Origin: Aegilops tauschii subsp. strangulata
Taxonomy: Eukaryota; Streptophyta; Magnoliopsida; Poales; Poaceae
DNA length: 64,000 bases
Assembly (NCBI RefSeq): GCF_002575655.3
Contig: NC_053038.3
Coordinates: 140,880,885-140,944,884 of the forward strand
Direction: 5' to 3'
The notes beneath the pieces are model-generated. The model was not told the DNA's origin. It saw only the letters and a list, made by a program, of their open reading frames with translations, and searched no databases. The position numbers and the translations under genes were made by a program. Of the stretch, positions 23,861 through 36,600 are shown one piece after another. Position 1 is the first letter of the stretch; each line of letters opens with the position of its first letter.

Positions 23861-25518
23861 GCCACCGGCTCTCATGATGTACATTGTTCGATGATGTATA
23901 TATTATAAGCAGTATAATAAAGCCGGCATCCCTGATAATTCAGGGCCTTTGCTGTTTCACTTCCTCGAAGCTGAGTCTTTATCATCATCTTACGCATTCA
24001 TTTAAGAGACTTGATGCCCAACTTCAGGGACCAAAGAGGGTTGGATGCATGGCACAACTCAAACATAGGTCCCTGACGAGTACGACTTATTTTAATATGG
24101 TCATTTGGGGGCTTCATGCTCATCGAGCATAGCTGTCGGTACCCTCTTGATCGGCGCAATGCCAAAACTTATATGGTCACTTGGGGGCTTCCTGCTCATC
24201 GAGCATAGCTGTCGGTACCCTCTTGATCGGCGCAATGCCAAGACTTATATGGTCACTTGGGGGCTTCCTGCTCATTGAGCATAGCTGTCGGTACCCTCTT
24301 GATCGGCTCAACGCCACACTTGTCAGTATGTCATTTGGGGGCTTCCTGTTCAAACATAGGCGTATTTGACCGAAGAGAACATAGCGTTACTACCCTCTTG
24401 ACCAGGTTTGTCCAAACATAGGCGTATTTGACCAAAGAGGACATAACCTTTCCGGGTCATCCTACTTGTAGCCAGCTGCTTCAACTCCATTGGGTAATCA
24501 TGATTAACCCATCAAATTCTTAAACGATCAATCTTACGGCATATTCGACCAAGATCTGAGCTCGTTAAGGTTCAAACGGCGGCTTGTCATGCGAGAGCAC
24601 GGTTAACAGCTAGTCAGGATAGATCCAGGCTTCATAAGCCGCCTTCCTTGAAACTTGGATAAATCGGCCCGTGATGTATGCTGTTACTCTGGCCCCGCGT
24701 ACTCCTGATAAGTCTTTGAGCAAGACCAGACTTTATCTAGGGTTCAAATGTCGATTGGGCACACTGTGAGTCAGGCTCACAGAACGCACGAACAGTCCAG
24801 TGGCCCCGGCTAGTTTCATTGAAGAAGACACTTTGGCTTGGCAGCCCACAAATGCCTCGAATTTCTTTTGATTTTTCATTTATATTCGAACTTTTTTCTT
24901 TGACTGCTGGTTTTTTACAAGTCGGGCCCAGCTGCCCTACTTATGGCTCATATTTGAAGCATCTTCCGGGTCTCTATAACCCGCCAGGCTGGCAGACTGT
25001 AAGTCGCCAGAGTATCATACTTTTATGTTTACAATTACGGCTCTATCGCCTCTAACGACATAAGGTTGCTCAACCGACAGTCTAAGCATACAGCCACAGG
25101 TATGATATTTTTATGTTAAACATTACGGTCAGACTGGCCCTGGTTATGGACTATTTGTCCCAGTGGCTTCAATTGGGTATCATGACCCGCCCGGCGGTCA
25201 GCCGCCAGGGCACCTATGGTTTGTTTGTCTGCAGGATAAAATATTACAGCTAAAACTGCAAAGGGCAATATTATCATGGGCATAAGGTGATGGTTTTTTA
25301 AACTGGCAACCAACAGTACTGCGCAAAAGCAGAAACGTGCGCGATGGCACGGCATGCCCATGTTTTTTTACTACCCTATTACACGACTCCACGAGTCAAA
25401 TAATATCAAGTGTTTCAAAGGATTAATATATAAACTGCCTGGCAGTTTACTCTTCTTGGCTTCACTAATTGGAGGCTTCTAGATCATCCCTCTCCGGTTC
25501 TTCGTCCTCCTTCGCCGT
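23861..25518. other. Spacer between pol and the antisense gene
   Basis: No gene is visible. It contains the three-unit 76-bp repeat listed separately, then AT-rich sequence with scattered CTTGGGGGC words that recur in the introns of the antisense gene (for example near 26528, 26622 and 26912). The two transcription units therefore converge on this region, each presumably ending in it. Confidence 0.6.
24093..24345 (+). repeat. 76-bp tandem repeat, three units plus a partial
   Basis: The word ATAGCTGTCGGTACCCTCTT recurs starting at 24129, 24205 and 24281, an exact 76-bp spacing. Each unit also carries TTGGGGGCTTC and CTCATCGAGC. A fourth, degenerate unit follows, where a different short duplication (AACATAGGCGTATTTGACC) begins. 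It lies directly behind pol. Confidence 0.9.
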
Positions 25519-28500
25519 CTAAAAATTGGGTGATGACCAATCGATGCCAGATAAGGCTTGAAATTCAGCTTCGTCATCTATAAGATCGGACGGTTCAACT
25601 TCAGGGGCAAAAGTATGCTTACGGATTGGAGGGATCAGATCCATCACTCTGTAAGCCGGTGTAGGCATCTTCTGATTTTGCTTGTCATAAGCCAGATGGT
25701 ATTTTGAAATGGCAATCTGGATGGCCATTGGACGAATTTCCTTCACGCAGGCTGCAAAGTCATTTTGGCAAAAGGAGTACCATCCTCTTTTAAACTTGGA
25801 TATCCAGTGGCTACGTCAGCCGGCTCTAATTCCGGTACCCATGCTTTAGCCCGGCTCAAGGCTGTCACAGCGCCGGCTCTGGCAGATGATCGATTCATTT
25901 CATCGATCCTGGCAGGTAGCACAGAGAGCTTTTTTAAGACATCTATCAAAAGCCTAGGAGCTTGATTTGTTGGAGAAATTTTGGCCAGGGCACGCTAAGT
26001 TCTAGTGTACAGCTGTTCAACAAGTGTATAGACGGCTTTCATCTTTACAAGTATGTCTTGGTCCAGACTGCTGCTCCTGGGACCTGAATTAAATCACAAG
26101 TTCATTAGTGGCGGCTTATACTATGAAGAAAGGATTGACATTGGACGGTTAGAAAGGCGACTTACCAAAGATAACTGAAACCATCTGAGATACACGGTGT
26201 TTTAAACCGGTGAGTTCAGTGGTGACTTCTTGAAGAGCCGCCTTGGCTTTCTCAGCCCACTGCGTTAAAGCAGTCTTTTCTTCAGTCCAAGTCTTTTTCT
26301 CTGCCTCAAATCTGGTCTTCAGCTTTTCTGATTCAGCCACGCTAAACTGGAACTTGGACTCAACTTTCCGGGTCTCAGTTTCCTGAGTCACCAACTGGGT
26401 CTTTGCGTCGTTCAATTGAGACTCCAGTTCAGCAGTAGCAGCCTGTATGACATACATAATTATCAACATTTATATCAAGGATACAAGAATATAAGTCCCA
26501 AGTCTTTTGCAAGCAACAACACTTGACACTTGGGGGCTAATGTCTGTCAATGAAATTTTTCAAGGAAAAGGTTTTTATAACTAAAGTCCCAAGCACTTTG
26601 CAAGAAAGACTACTTGGCACTTGGGGGCTAATGCATATCGCTTGTATCTTCTTCATCATGAGCCGGACGCACTGTAAACAATCCCAACCAACTCATGGGG
26701 GCTATGCAGACTAAGCTTTCTTTTCTTACAAATGATAAATGAGACCGGTTCATTCATACTGATTAAGCCGGCCCTTGGGGACTACAGATGCAAAAATGAA
26801 ACTTCTTAAACATCCAGTTTATCTTAAACCGTACAAGGAGGGATTCTAGGACATAAGTTTACGGATTCTTCTAAAGTCTACATCCTATTCAATTTTGTCA
26901 TAACCAGTAGACTTGGGGGCTGGTAGGATATACATAAGTTATTCAAAGTTGGAAGTCATACCTCATACTTTTGGTGCATTTGTTTTACCATATCAATTTC
27001 AAGATCGCGGCTATAGTGTACTTGGCTGAGATAACCAGAGAGGATCTCATTGTTGCTCAGTTGCACATAGTGGGAGACGTCAAATTTCATCTTCCGCCTT
27101 TCAATAACCTCTTGCTTGGCAGTATGCTTAGCTAAGGCTATAGGATTTCCCGGCTCTATAAAGCCGGTGCCAGTAATCAACATGTCATCATTATGAGTCT
27201 CCAACGGCTTAAGTGAACTGGATGATGCAGGATTTGAAGGATTAATAAGAGTAGTGTCAGCAACACAGAGATCCGGAATCTCAGGCGGAGCGTCAGTGAC
27301 AGTTTCATCTGGCTGTTTGTCAGAAGCTTCAGGTGCAGGGATTTGCTGTTCCGGCTCAGCAACCTCAGGTGCCGCAGTTGGCTTGGTCACCTTCGCCTTT
27401 TTATTAGGCTTTGCTTGTCCACTATACGGAGTATAACAAATCAGTATAGTTACTAGAATATAATGAGGTGCAGAATAAGAAGAGAATGTCATTACCTAGG
27501 GGCAGTCTTGAAAGCCGGCAACTCAGTTTGTGATGAGTCGCCAGAGGAAGAATGGGCAAGCTCCTGGTTAATCGAATCAACAGAGTTAGGAGGAAGACAG
27601 ATAAGACCCGCCAGCGGGTAAAAAGAAGTTTAAGTTAAGAAGCACCTCGTCTCGACCTTTCCGAGGAGCAGGGGTGTTCGGTAAGCCGGAGGACAACTCG
27701 TCACCTCCACTGGTCCGAGTCTGACGACGGTTCTCGTGTTACTGTTGTTTCAAAATAAAGTGAGGATCTAAATAAGCCAAGGGGTGTGAAAACCTTACTT
27801 TCCGGGTTACTTGTCGAAGTTTCTGTCTTGGCAAAGATTCTGAGCCGGAGGAAATAATAGTTACCTCTTCTTCAGCTGCTTGGCTGGCTCTCGTGTCATC
27901 CTGATAATAGTCAATGTCAATGAGATGATTGAAAAAAGACCCAAGAGAGTCAAGGGCTACCTCTGACTCAGAGGTATCATCCAGCTTAAGCAGATCAGAG
28001 GTGCTTGGTTTTTTTCTTCTTCTTGGTGGTCCTCTTGGCGGTTTTTTTGGCAGCTTTCTTGACAGCCTGGGCCTTCTTAGCAGCTTCATGATCATACTCC
28101 GTCTTCCAAAAGTCAGATTTAGCCTGTAAAGGTCATCAAAGGCTGAGTTAATAAGGTTTTGGAACAATTGAGGTAAAAGTAAGAAAGTTCAGAAACTCAC
28201 ATCTGGGGCCGGGTTAAGTTTGCAGAACGGGGCCAGACCCACTTTAATGCAATCTTCTGGGTCTTCATTCAGAAGGGACTTAACCATCTCATCTATGGCT
28301 GCATCAGTTAATGGTGCAGAGCTGTGGCGCAATGGATCCTTTACACCACCAGTTTAAGTGCACATTAAGCCGGTGTGGCGACTTAAGGGAGTGATCCGCC
28401 AAGAAACCCAACACCTGACTAAATCAACGCCAGTTAGCCCATTTCCTAGCAGAGCCTTAACTTTCACAATGGTAGGGGCAATTTTCTTCCATTCAGCAGC

Positions 28501-29094
28501 AATAAGTTTTTCAGGAAGGTTGTGTTTTGGGTCTAGGCACTCGGCATGGTAACCCGATAGTGGATTCTCGTCAGCTGGAGAAGCATCTTTGCAATAAAAC
28601 CACGTCTGGTTCCAATCTTTTGGGTGACTTGGCATGCAGGCATAAGGGAAGATGGCATCTCTTCTACGTTGAATTGATATCCCGCCGAGCTCCAAGCTAG
28701 GGGCGTTCGTGAACTCAGTCTGGCGGTTCAAGTAAAAATACTCTCTAAAGAGATCAACACTGGGCTCCTCTTGAAGGTATACTTCACAAAAGACTTGAAA
28801 GTTGCATATATTTGACACGGAATTGGGTCCAATGTCTTGAGGATGGAGCAGGAAAAAGTGCAGAATGTTCCGGAAAAATTTAGAGCTGGGCGGCGAGAAG
28901 CCCCGGTTCATGTGGTCAGTAAAAACGACGACTTCATCATCCTTCGGCTGAGGTCTTTCTTTGCCCAGGCCAGGAGCACGGTAATGCATGACACTCTTGG
29001 CTGGCAGATACCCAATTTTGACAAAGTCCTTAAATGTGCCCTCGGTGACGATGTAGGGGACCCAATTGCATGTATAGACAGTCTTTGGCGACAT
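25519..29094 (-). pseudogene. Antisense five-exon gene with a 'putative gypsy type transposon' domain (PF04195-like)
   Basis: Opposite to gag-pol. Exon 1 (29094 to about 28201) starts MSPKTVYTCNWVPY and contains GFSPPSSKFFRNILHFFLLH, SVSNICNFQVFCEVYLQEE and FREYFYLNRQTEF, features I associate with the plant PF04195 family; it ends GAT before GTGAGT. Exon 2 (about 28124-27807) follows TTTACAG and has a Lys-rich stretch and an acidic tail. Exon 3 (about 27440-26962) and exon 4 (about 26451-26166) keep frame; exon 4 is a coiled coil (TAELESQLNDAKTQL...). Exon 5 (about 26085-25519) ends DWSSPNF. Lesions: TAA near 28350 in exon 1, a frameshift in the Lys tract near 28010, a stop near 25996 and a frameshift near 25746. 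Function unknown; comparable antisense genes occur in Tat elements such as maize Grande. Confidence 0.85.
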
Positions 29095-29791
29095 TGTGAA
29101 AGAAAGAAAGCCTAAATTAAAGGAAAATTTTGCCGGTTCAAGTTAGCTGATGAAATCACAAGTTAACAGTTACAGCATACATTCAGAATGGCGGCTTAAG
29201 TGAGGACTAATGACATATGGTTGGTTCATTATAAGCTGCACATGTAAGCCGCCATGACACGTACAGGTATTCAAAATCCGAAAAGAACAAAATTCTACTA
29301 AGTGTTGGACAAACAGCTTTCACATATTAAAGCTATAAGTTCAGATCTGCAACTGTTCAGAAAAAGGAAATAAATTCTAAACCTACAGAGGTGGCGGCAG
29401 GAAAGCGGAGGAGCCCCAGAGGAGATCTGTCGTGACGAGGATATGCTCTAGTATCAAAAACAGGTGCTAAAATTACTGCCGCGCAAGATTTATGTGGTTT
29501 CTTGGATCTAATCCATGGATCTAAGTAAGAAAAAAGAAGGGCGGCGACGAACACCGATGAACACTGAAACCCTAATGGCAGATCTATGGCGAGGAAAAGG
29601 GAGGACTTACTGGTACTAGCTGACAGCAGAGAAGTGCCGTGGCGTTTCTAATATGTTCAGGGTGATGCAGCGGCTAGAGTTGATGAAGGGGACGAAGGTG
29701 AACGGCGGCGGAGCTCGTGCGAGCTGGTGCATCATGAGGAAGAAGAAGAAGGCGAGAAGGAAAAGGGGTGAATGAGAGGAGAGTCTGTGGT
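29095..29791 (-). other. Leader of the antisense gene
   Basis: Reading on the minus strand from the TATA box, a pyrimidine-rich leader (CTTCTCGCCTTCTTCTTC, about 29758-29741) is followed by a candidate splice donor, CCAGTAAGT, near 29612. After that come AT-rich intron-like sequence and the first ATG of the domain exon at 29094. A 65-codon frame within it (29554-29357) has no recognisable domain and may be an upstream exon or chance. Confidence 0.45.
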
Positions 29792-29802
29792 CTTATTTAT
29801 AG
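29792..29802 (-). promoter_or_regulatory. TATA box of the antisense gene
   Basis: CTATAAATAAG on the minus strand, a near-perfect plant TATA box, lies about 700 bases upstream of the start codon and about 25-35 bases ahead of a pyrimidine-rich leader. It lies inside the element, not in an LTR, so the gene would be transcribed independently of the LTR promoter. Confidence 0.65.
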
Positions 29803-30065
29803 GGCTGGAAGGACAAACGACAGGTGCGAGTATCGAGGAGGCAGAAAAATGGATAAGCGACGGCACGGGTGCCTCGATTTTCGGAGGGACAGTAAAGAAG
29901 GAGATTTATTAAGATTTGGGTTCTGTGAACCATTAATCGCAGGTGACGTCACGGCGGGTTACCACAATTTCTGGAGATGACGTCATGGCGGGTTACGACA
30001 TTTTTACAGTAAGATGAAGAAGGATTTTTCTAAGTGTTGAAGATTGACATGAACAGGTTCAAATC

Positions 30066-30079
30066 AACCTGGGGCCTAA
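30066..30079 (+). other. Polypurine tract region
   Basis: AACCTGGGGCCTAA lies immediately before the TGTTGG of the 3' LTR, where plus-strand DNA synthesis would be primed. It is less purine-pure than usual. Confidence 0.6.
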
Positions 30080-30613
30080 TGTTGGGGATATGACTATTAG
30101 ATATGACCCGCCCAGGAGGGGCCGGGTCAACCCTATGGTAGTTCATCTAATGAAGCCCAAGAGTATATTCAAGTGGCGGTTCATAGACAGGCCTATTAGA
30201 GGGCCCAAACCCGAAGGCGGCTTAAGGCCCACAAGTATAAACCGCCGTGTATATGTAAGCTTGTATTGCAAGGCATGTGAGATAAGTCACCGAGCTGGAC
30301 ATGTTGTATGAGCCGGCCGGGACTCTGTAGGCCGCAGGGCGTCAACCCGTGTATATAAGGGGACGACCCGGAAGCGGCTTAGGGCAAGAAACGACAAGTC
30401 GAGACCAGGCAAAGCGTATTCGCTCCCTGGTCATCGAAACCCTAGTAATACCACCTCAAACTGGTTTAGGCCTTTACCTTCACTGCATGGGGCCGAACCA
30501 GTATAAACTCCTTGTGTCCTTTGTCCCGTTTAACCCCTTTAAGCTAACCTTGTCGCAATGGCTCCGGAACTAAGTCCTTCCAAGAGGACATCTGCCGTGA
30601 CACTTCCACAACA
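30080..30613 (+). repeat. 3' LTR of the Tat-lineage gypsy element
   Basis: 534 bp, starting TGTTGGGGATATGACTATT and ending CTTCCACAACA. It is collinear with the 5' LTR, with about 25 substitutions by eye, many of them C/T or G/A, and one 1-bp indel. It is followed by the duplicated ACCTC and then by array sequence resuming at the interrupted position. Confidence 0.95.
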
Positions 30614-33600
30614 ACCTCCGTGTGCGAAACGACATACGTACACAGCCTTCTCCCGCCTTAATTTTTTTACACAGGGACATTAGATCAAATAGAAGTATCG
30701 TGCTAAATTTTGGAATTATTCCGGGTTCGTTTGGCCTTTTTATACATTAATTGAGTTTCTGGGCATTTAATGTGCATAATTCAAATTAGAATTATAAGCA
30801 CATGCTCGAGTGCACCAAAGTTGATTCAAAAATCACATGTGTGTCCTTGGGTGAATTCCTAGGTCCCATGCAAGAAATGGGAATGAAATTCAAACATCTG
30901 GGCGTCGTGGCTCAGCTGGAAAGATTGGCAAACTTGGTTTTTTAATTCCTGTAAATCCAAAACACGCCTGAAAATCTTGAAACTTGGCATGGTGTCATGA
31001 CATGGCACCAACATGCTGCGGTAATTTTTTTGGCCGAATTGGGACAAGCCTTGGTGTAATGTTCTTGCAAACCGGAGCTGCCCACAAGAAGGCTCGTGGT
31101 TCTGAAGGGGAACAAGTCACCTCCGTGTGCGAAACGACATACGTACACTGCCTTCTCCTGCCTTAATTTTCTTATACAGGCAGGATAGACCAAAATAGAA
31201 GTATCGTGCTAAAATTTGGAATTATTCAGGGTTCGTTTGGCCTTTTTATACATTAATTGAGTTTCTGGGCATTTAATATGCATAATTTAAATTTGAACTA
31301 CAAGCACATGCTCCAGTGCACCAAAGTTGGTTGAAAAATCACATGTGTGTCCTTGGGTGAATTTCTAGGTCCCATGCAAGAAATGGGAATGAAATTCAAA
31401 CCCCTGGGCGTCGTGGCTCGGCCGGAAAGAATGAGAAACTTGGTTTTTTAATTCCTGTAAATCCAAAACACGCCTGAAAATAATGAAACTTGGCATGGTC
31501 TCATGACATGGCACCAACATGTTGCGGTAATTTTTTGGCCGAATTGGGACAAGCTTTCGTGTAAGCTTCTTGCAAACTGGAGCTTCCCTCAAGAAGGCTC
31601 CTGGTTCCGAGGGGGAACGTGTCACCTGCGTGTGCGAAATGACATACGTACACTGCCTTCTCCCGCCTTAATTTTTTTACACAGGTAGATTAGACCAAAA
31701 TAGAAGTATCGTGCTAAATTTTGGAATTATTCAGGGTTCGTTTGGCCTTTTTTATACATTAGTTGAGTTTCTGGGCATTTAATGTGCATAATTCAAATTT
31801 GAACTACAAGCACATGCTCTAGTGCACCAAAGTTGGTTGAAAAATCACATGTGTGTCCTTGGGTGAATTTCTAGGTCCCCTGCACGAAATGGGAATGAAA
31901 TTCAAAAATCTGGGCGTCGTGGCTCGGCCGGGAAGATTGAGAAACTTGGTTTTTTTAATTACTGTAAATCCAAAACACGCCTGAAAATAATGAAACTTGG
32001 CATGGTCTCATGACATGGCACCAACATGCTGCGGTAATTTTTTTGGCCAAATTGGGACAGGCTTTGGTGTAAGCTTCTTGCAAACCGGAGCTGCCCTCAA
32101 GAAGGCTCGTCGTTCCGAGGGGGAACGTGTCACCTCCGTGTGCGAAACGACATACGTACACTACCTTCTCCCGCCTTAATTTTTTTACAAAGGCAGATTA
32201 GACCAAAATAGTAGTATCGTGCTAAATTTTGGAATTATTCCGGATTTTTTGGCCTTTTTATACATTAATTGGGTTTCTGGGCATTTCATGTGCATAATTC
32301 AAATTTGAACTACAAGCACATGCTCCAGTGCACCAAAGTTGGTTGAAAAATCACATGTGTGTCCTTGGGTGAATTTCTAGGTCCCATGCAAGAAATGGGA
32401 ATGAAATTCAAACATCTGGGCATCGTGGATCGGCCGGAAAGATTGAGAAACTTGGTTTTTAATTCATGTAAATCAAAAACACGTCTGAAAATCATGAAAC
32501 TTGGCATGGTGTCATGACATGGCACCAACATGCTGTGGTAATTTTTTTGGCCGAATTGGGACAAGCTTAGGTGTAAGCTTCTTGCAAGCTGGAGCTTCCC
32601 TCAAGAAGGCTCCTGGTTACGAGGGGGAACATGTCACCTCCGTGTGCGAAATGACATACGTACACTGCCTTCTCCCGCCTTAATTTTTTACACCGGTAGA
32701 TTAGACCAAAATAGAAGTATCGTGCCAAATTTTGGAATCATTCCGGTTCGTTTGGCCTTTTTATACATTAATTGAGTTTCTGGGCATTTAATTTGCATAA
32801 TTAAAATTTGAACTAAAAGCACATACTCCAGTGCACCAAAGTTGGTTGAAAAATCACATGTGTGTCCTTGGGTGAATTTCTAGGTCCCATGCAAGAAATG
32901 GGAAAGAAATTCAAACATCTGGGCGTCGTGGCTCGGCCGGAAAGATTGAGAAACTTGGTTTTTTAATTCCTGTAAATCAAAAACACGCCTGAAAATCATG
33001 AAACTTGGCATGGTGTCATGACATGGCACCAACATGCCGCGGTAATTTTTTTTGCTGAATTGGGACAATCTTCAGTGTAAGCTTCTTGCAAACCGGAGCT
33101 TCCCACAAGAAGGCTCGTGGTTCCGAGAGGGAACGTGTCACCTCCGTGTACGAAACGACATAAGTACACTGCCTTCTCCCGCCTTAATTTTTTTACACAG
33201 GAAGATTACACGAAATAGAAGTATCGTGCTAAATTTTGTAATTATTCCGGGTTTGTTTGGCCTTTTTTATACATTTATTGTGATTCTGGGCATTTAATGT
33301 CCATTATTCAAATTTGAACAACAAGCACATGCTCCGGTGCACCAAAGTTGGTTGAAAAATCACATGTGTGTCCTTGGGTGAATTTCTAGGTCCCATGCAA
33401 GAAATGGGAATGAAATTCAAACATCTGGGCATCGTGGCTCGGCCGGAAAGATTGAGAAACTTGGTTTTTAATTCATGTAAATCCAAAACACGCCTAAAAA
33501 TCATGAAACTTGGCATGGTGTCATGACATGGCACCAACATGCTGCGGTATTTTTTTTGGCCGAATTGGGACAAGCTTTGGTGTAAGCTTCTTACAAGCAG

Positions 33601-36600
33601 GAGCTTCCCTCAAGAAGGCTCCTTGTTCCGAGGGGGAATGTGTCACCTCCGTGTGCGAAATGACATACGTACACTGCCTTCTCCCGCCTTAATTTTTTAC
33701 ACAGGTAGATTAGACCAAAATAGAAGTATCGTGCTAAATTTTGGAATTTTTCCGGGTTCGTTTGGCCTTTTTATACATTTATTGAGTTTCTGGGCATTTA
33801 ATTTGCATAATTAAAATTTGAACTACAAGCACATGCTCAAGTCCACCAATTGGTTGAAAAATCTCATGTGTGTCCTTGGGTGAAGTTCTAGGTCCCATGC
33901 AAGAAATGGGAATGAAATTCAAACATCTGGGCGTCGTGGCTCGGCCGAAAGATTGAGAAACTTGGTTTTTTAATCCTGTAAATCCAAAACATGCCTGAAA
34001 ATCATCAAACTTGGCATGGTGTCATGACATGGCACCAACATGCTGCGGTAATTTTTTGGCTGAATTGGGACAATCTTCGGTGTAAGCTTCTTGCAAACCG
34101 GAGCTTCCCACAAGAAGGCTCGTGGTTCCGAGAGGGAACGTGTCACCTCCGTGTACGAAACGACATAACTACACTGCCTTCTCCCGCCTTAAATTTTTAC
34201 ACTGGCAGATTAGACAAAATAGAAGTATCGTGCTAAATTTTGTAATTATTCCGGGTTTGTTTGGCCTATTTTATACATTTATTGTTATTCTGGGCATTTA
34301 ATGTCCATTATTCAAATTTGAACTATAAGGACATGCTCCAGTGCGCCAAAGTTGGTCGAAAAATCACATGTGCGTCCTTGGATGAATTTCTAGGTCCCAT
34401 GCACGAAATGAGAATGAAATTCAAACATCTGGGCGTCGTGGCTCGGCCGAGAAGATTTAGAAACTTGGTTTTTTAATTCCTGTAAATCCAAAACACGCCT
34501 GAAAATCATGAAACTTGGCATGGTGTCATGACATGGCACCAACATGCTGCGGTAATTTTTTTGGCCGTATTGGGACAAGCCTAGGTGTAAGCTTCTTGCA
34601 AACCGGAGCTGCCCTCAAGAAGGCTCGTGGTTCCGAGGGGGAACGTGTCACCTCCGTGTACGAAACGACATATGTACACTGCCTTCTGCCACCTTAATTT
34701 TTTTACACAGGCAGATTAGACCAACTAGAAGTATAGTGCTAAATTTAGTAATTATTCCGGGTTCGTTCTGCCTTTTTTATACATTTATTGTGATTCTAGG
34801 CATTTAATGTCCATAATTCAAATTTGAACTACAAGGACATGCTCCAGTGCACCAAAGTTGGTTGAAAAATCACATGTGTTTCCTTGGGTGAATTTCTAGG
34901 TCCCATGCAAGAAATGAGAATGAAATTAAAACATCCGGCGGTCGTGGCTCGGCCGAAAAGATTGAGAAACTTGGTTTTTTAATTCCTGTAAATCCAAAAC
35001 ACGCCTGAAAATCATGAAACTTGGCATGGTGTCATGACATGGCACCAACATGCTGCGGTAATTTTTTTGGCCAAATTGGGACAAGCTTTGGTGTAAGCTT
35101 CTTGCAAACCGGAGCTGCCCTCAAGAAGGCTCGTCGTTCCGAGGGGGAACGTGTCACCTCCGTGTGCGAAACAACATACGTACACTACCTTCTCCCGCCT
35201 TAATTTTTTTACACAGGCAGATTAGACCAAAATAGAAGTATCGTGCTAAATTTTGGAATTATTCCGGGTTTGTTTGGCCTTTTTATACATTAATTGGGTT
35301 TCTGGGCATTTCATGTGCATAATTCAAATTTGAACTACAAGCACATGCTCCAGTGCACCAAAGTTGGTTGAAAAATCACATGTGTGTCCTTGGGTAAATT
35401 TCTAGGTCCCATGCAAGAAATGGGAATGAAATTCAAACATCTGGGCATCGTGGCTCGGCCGGAAAGATTGAGAAACTTGGTTTATAATTCATGTAAATCA
35501 AAAACACGTCTGAAAATCATGAAACTTGGCAAGGTGTCATGACATGGCACCAACATGCTGTGGTAATTTTTTTGGCCGAATTGGGACAAGCTTTGGTGTA
35601 AGCTTCTTGCAAGCTGGAGCTTCCCTCAAGGAGGCTCCTGGTTACGAGGGGGAACGTGTCACCTCCGTGTGCGAAACGACTTACGTACACTGCCTTCTCC
35701 CGCCTTAATTTTTTATACCGGTAGATTAGACCAAAATAGAAGTATCGTGCCAAATTTTGGAATTATTCCGGTTCGTTTGGCCTTTTTATACATTAATTGA
35801 ATTTCTGGGCATTTAATTTGCATAATTAAAATTTGAACTAAAAGCACATACTCCAGTGCACCAAAGTTGGTTGAAAAATCACATGTGTGTCCTTGGGTGA
35901 ATTTCTAGGTCCCATGCAAGAAATGGGAATGAAATTAAAACATCTGCGCGTCGTGGCTTGGCCGGAAAGATTGAGAAACTTGGTTTTTTAATTCCTGTAA
36001 ATCCTAAACACGCCTGAAAATCATGAAACTTGGCATGGTGTCATGACATGGCACCAACATGCCGCGGTATTTTTTTTTGCTGAATTGGGACAATCTTCGG
36101 TGTAAGCTTTTTGCAAACCGGAGCTTCCCACAAGAAGGCTCGTGGTTCCGAGAGGGAACGTGTCACCTCCGTGTACAAAACAACATAAGTACACTGCCTT
36201 CTCCCGCCTTAATTTTTTTACACAGGAAGATTACACCGAATAGAAGTATCGTGCTAAATTTTGTAATTATTCCGGGTTTGTTTGGCCTTTTTTATACATT
36301 TATTCTGATTCTGGGCATTTAATGTCCATAATTCAAATTTGAACAACAAGCACATGCACCGGTGCACCAAAGTTGGTTGAAAAATCACATGTGTGTCCTT
36401 GGATGAATTTCTAGGTCCCATGCAAGATATGGGAATGAAATTCAAACATTTGGGCGTCGTGGCTCGGCCGGAAAGATTGAGAAACTTATTTTTTTAATTC
36501 CTGTAAATCCAAAACACGTCTGAAAATCATGAAAATGGGCATGGTGTCATGACATGGCACCAACATGCTGTGGTAAATTTTTTGGCCGAACTGGGACAAG

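Larger units (their letters stand above)
17244..30613 (+). mobile_element. Complete Tat-lineage gypsy LTR retrotransposon with an antisense gene
   Basis: A 13,370-bp element with LTRs of 535 and 534 bp, a primer binding site, polypurine tract and a perfect 5-bp duplication ACCTC (17239-17243, 30614-30618). It is inserted in the tandem array; removing it restores a 505-bp spacing. gag, protease, RT-RNase H, a second archaeal-type RNase H and integrase lie on the plus strand, the order of the Tat lineage (Ogre/Retand/Grande relatives). A long region behind pol carries a multi-exon gene on the minus strand. By eye the two LTRs differ at about 25 sites (about 5 %), so insertion is probably a few million years old or less. 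gag-pol is broken, so the copy is non-autonomous. Confidence 0.97.
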
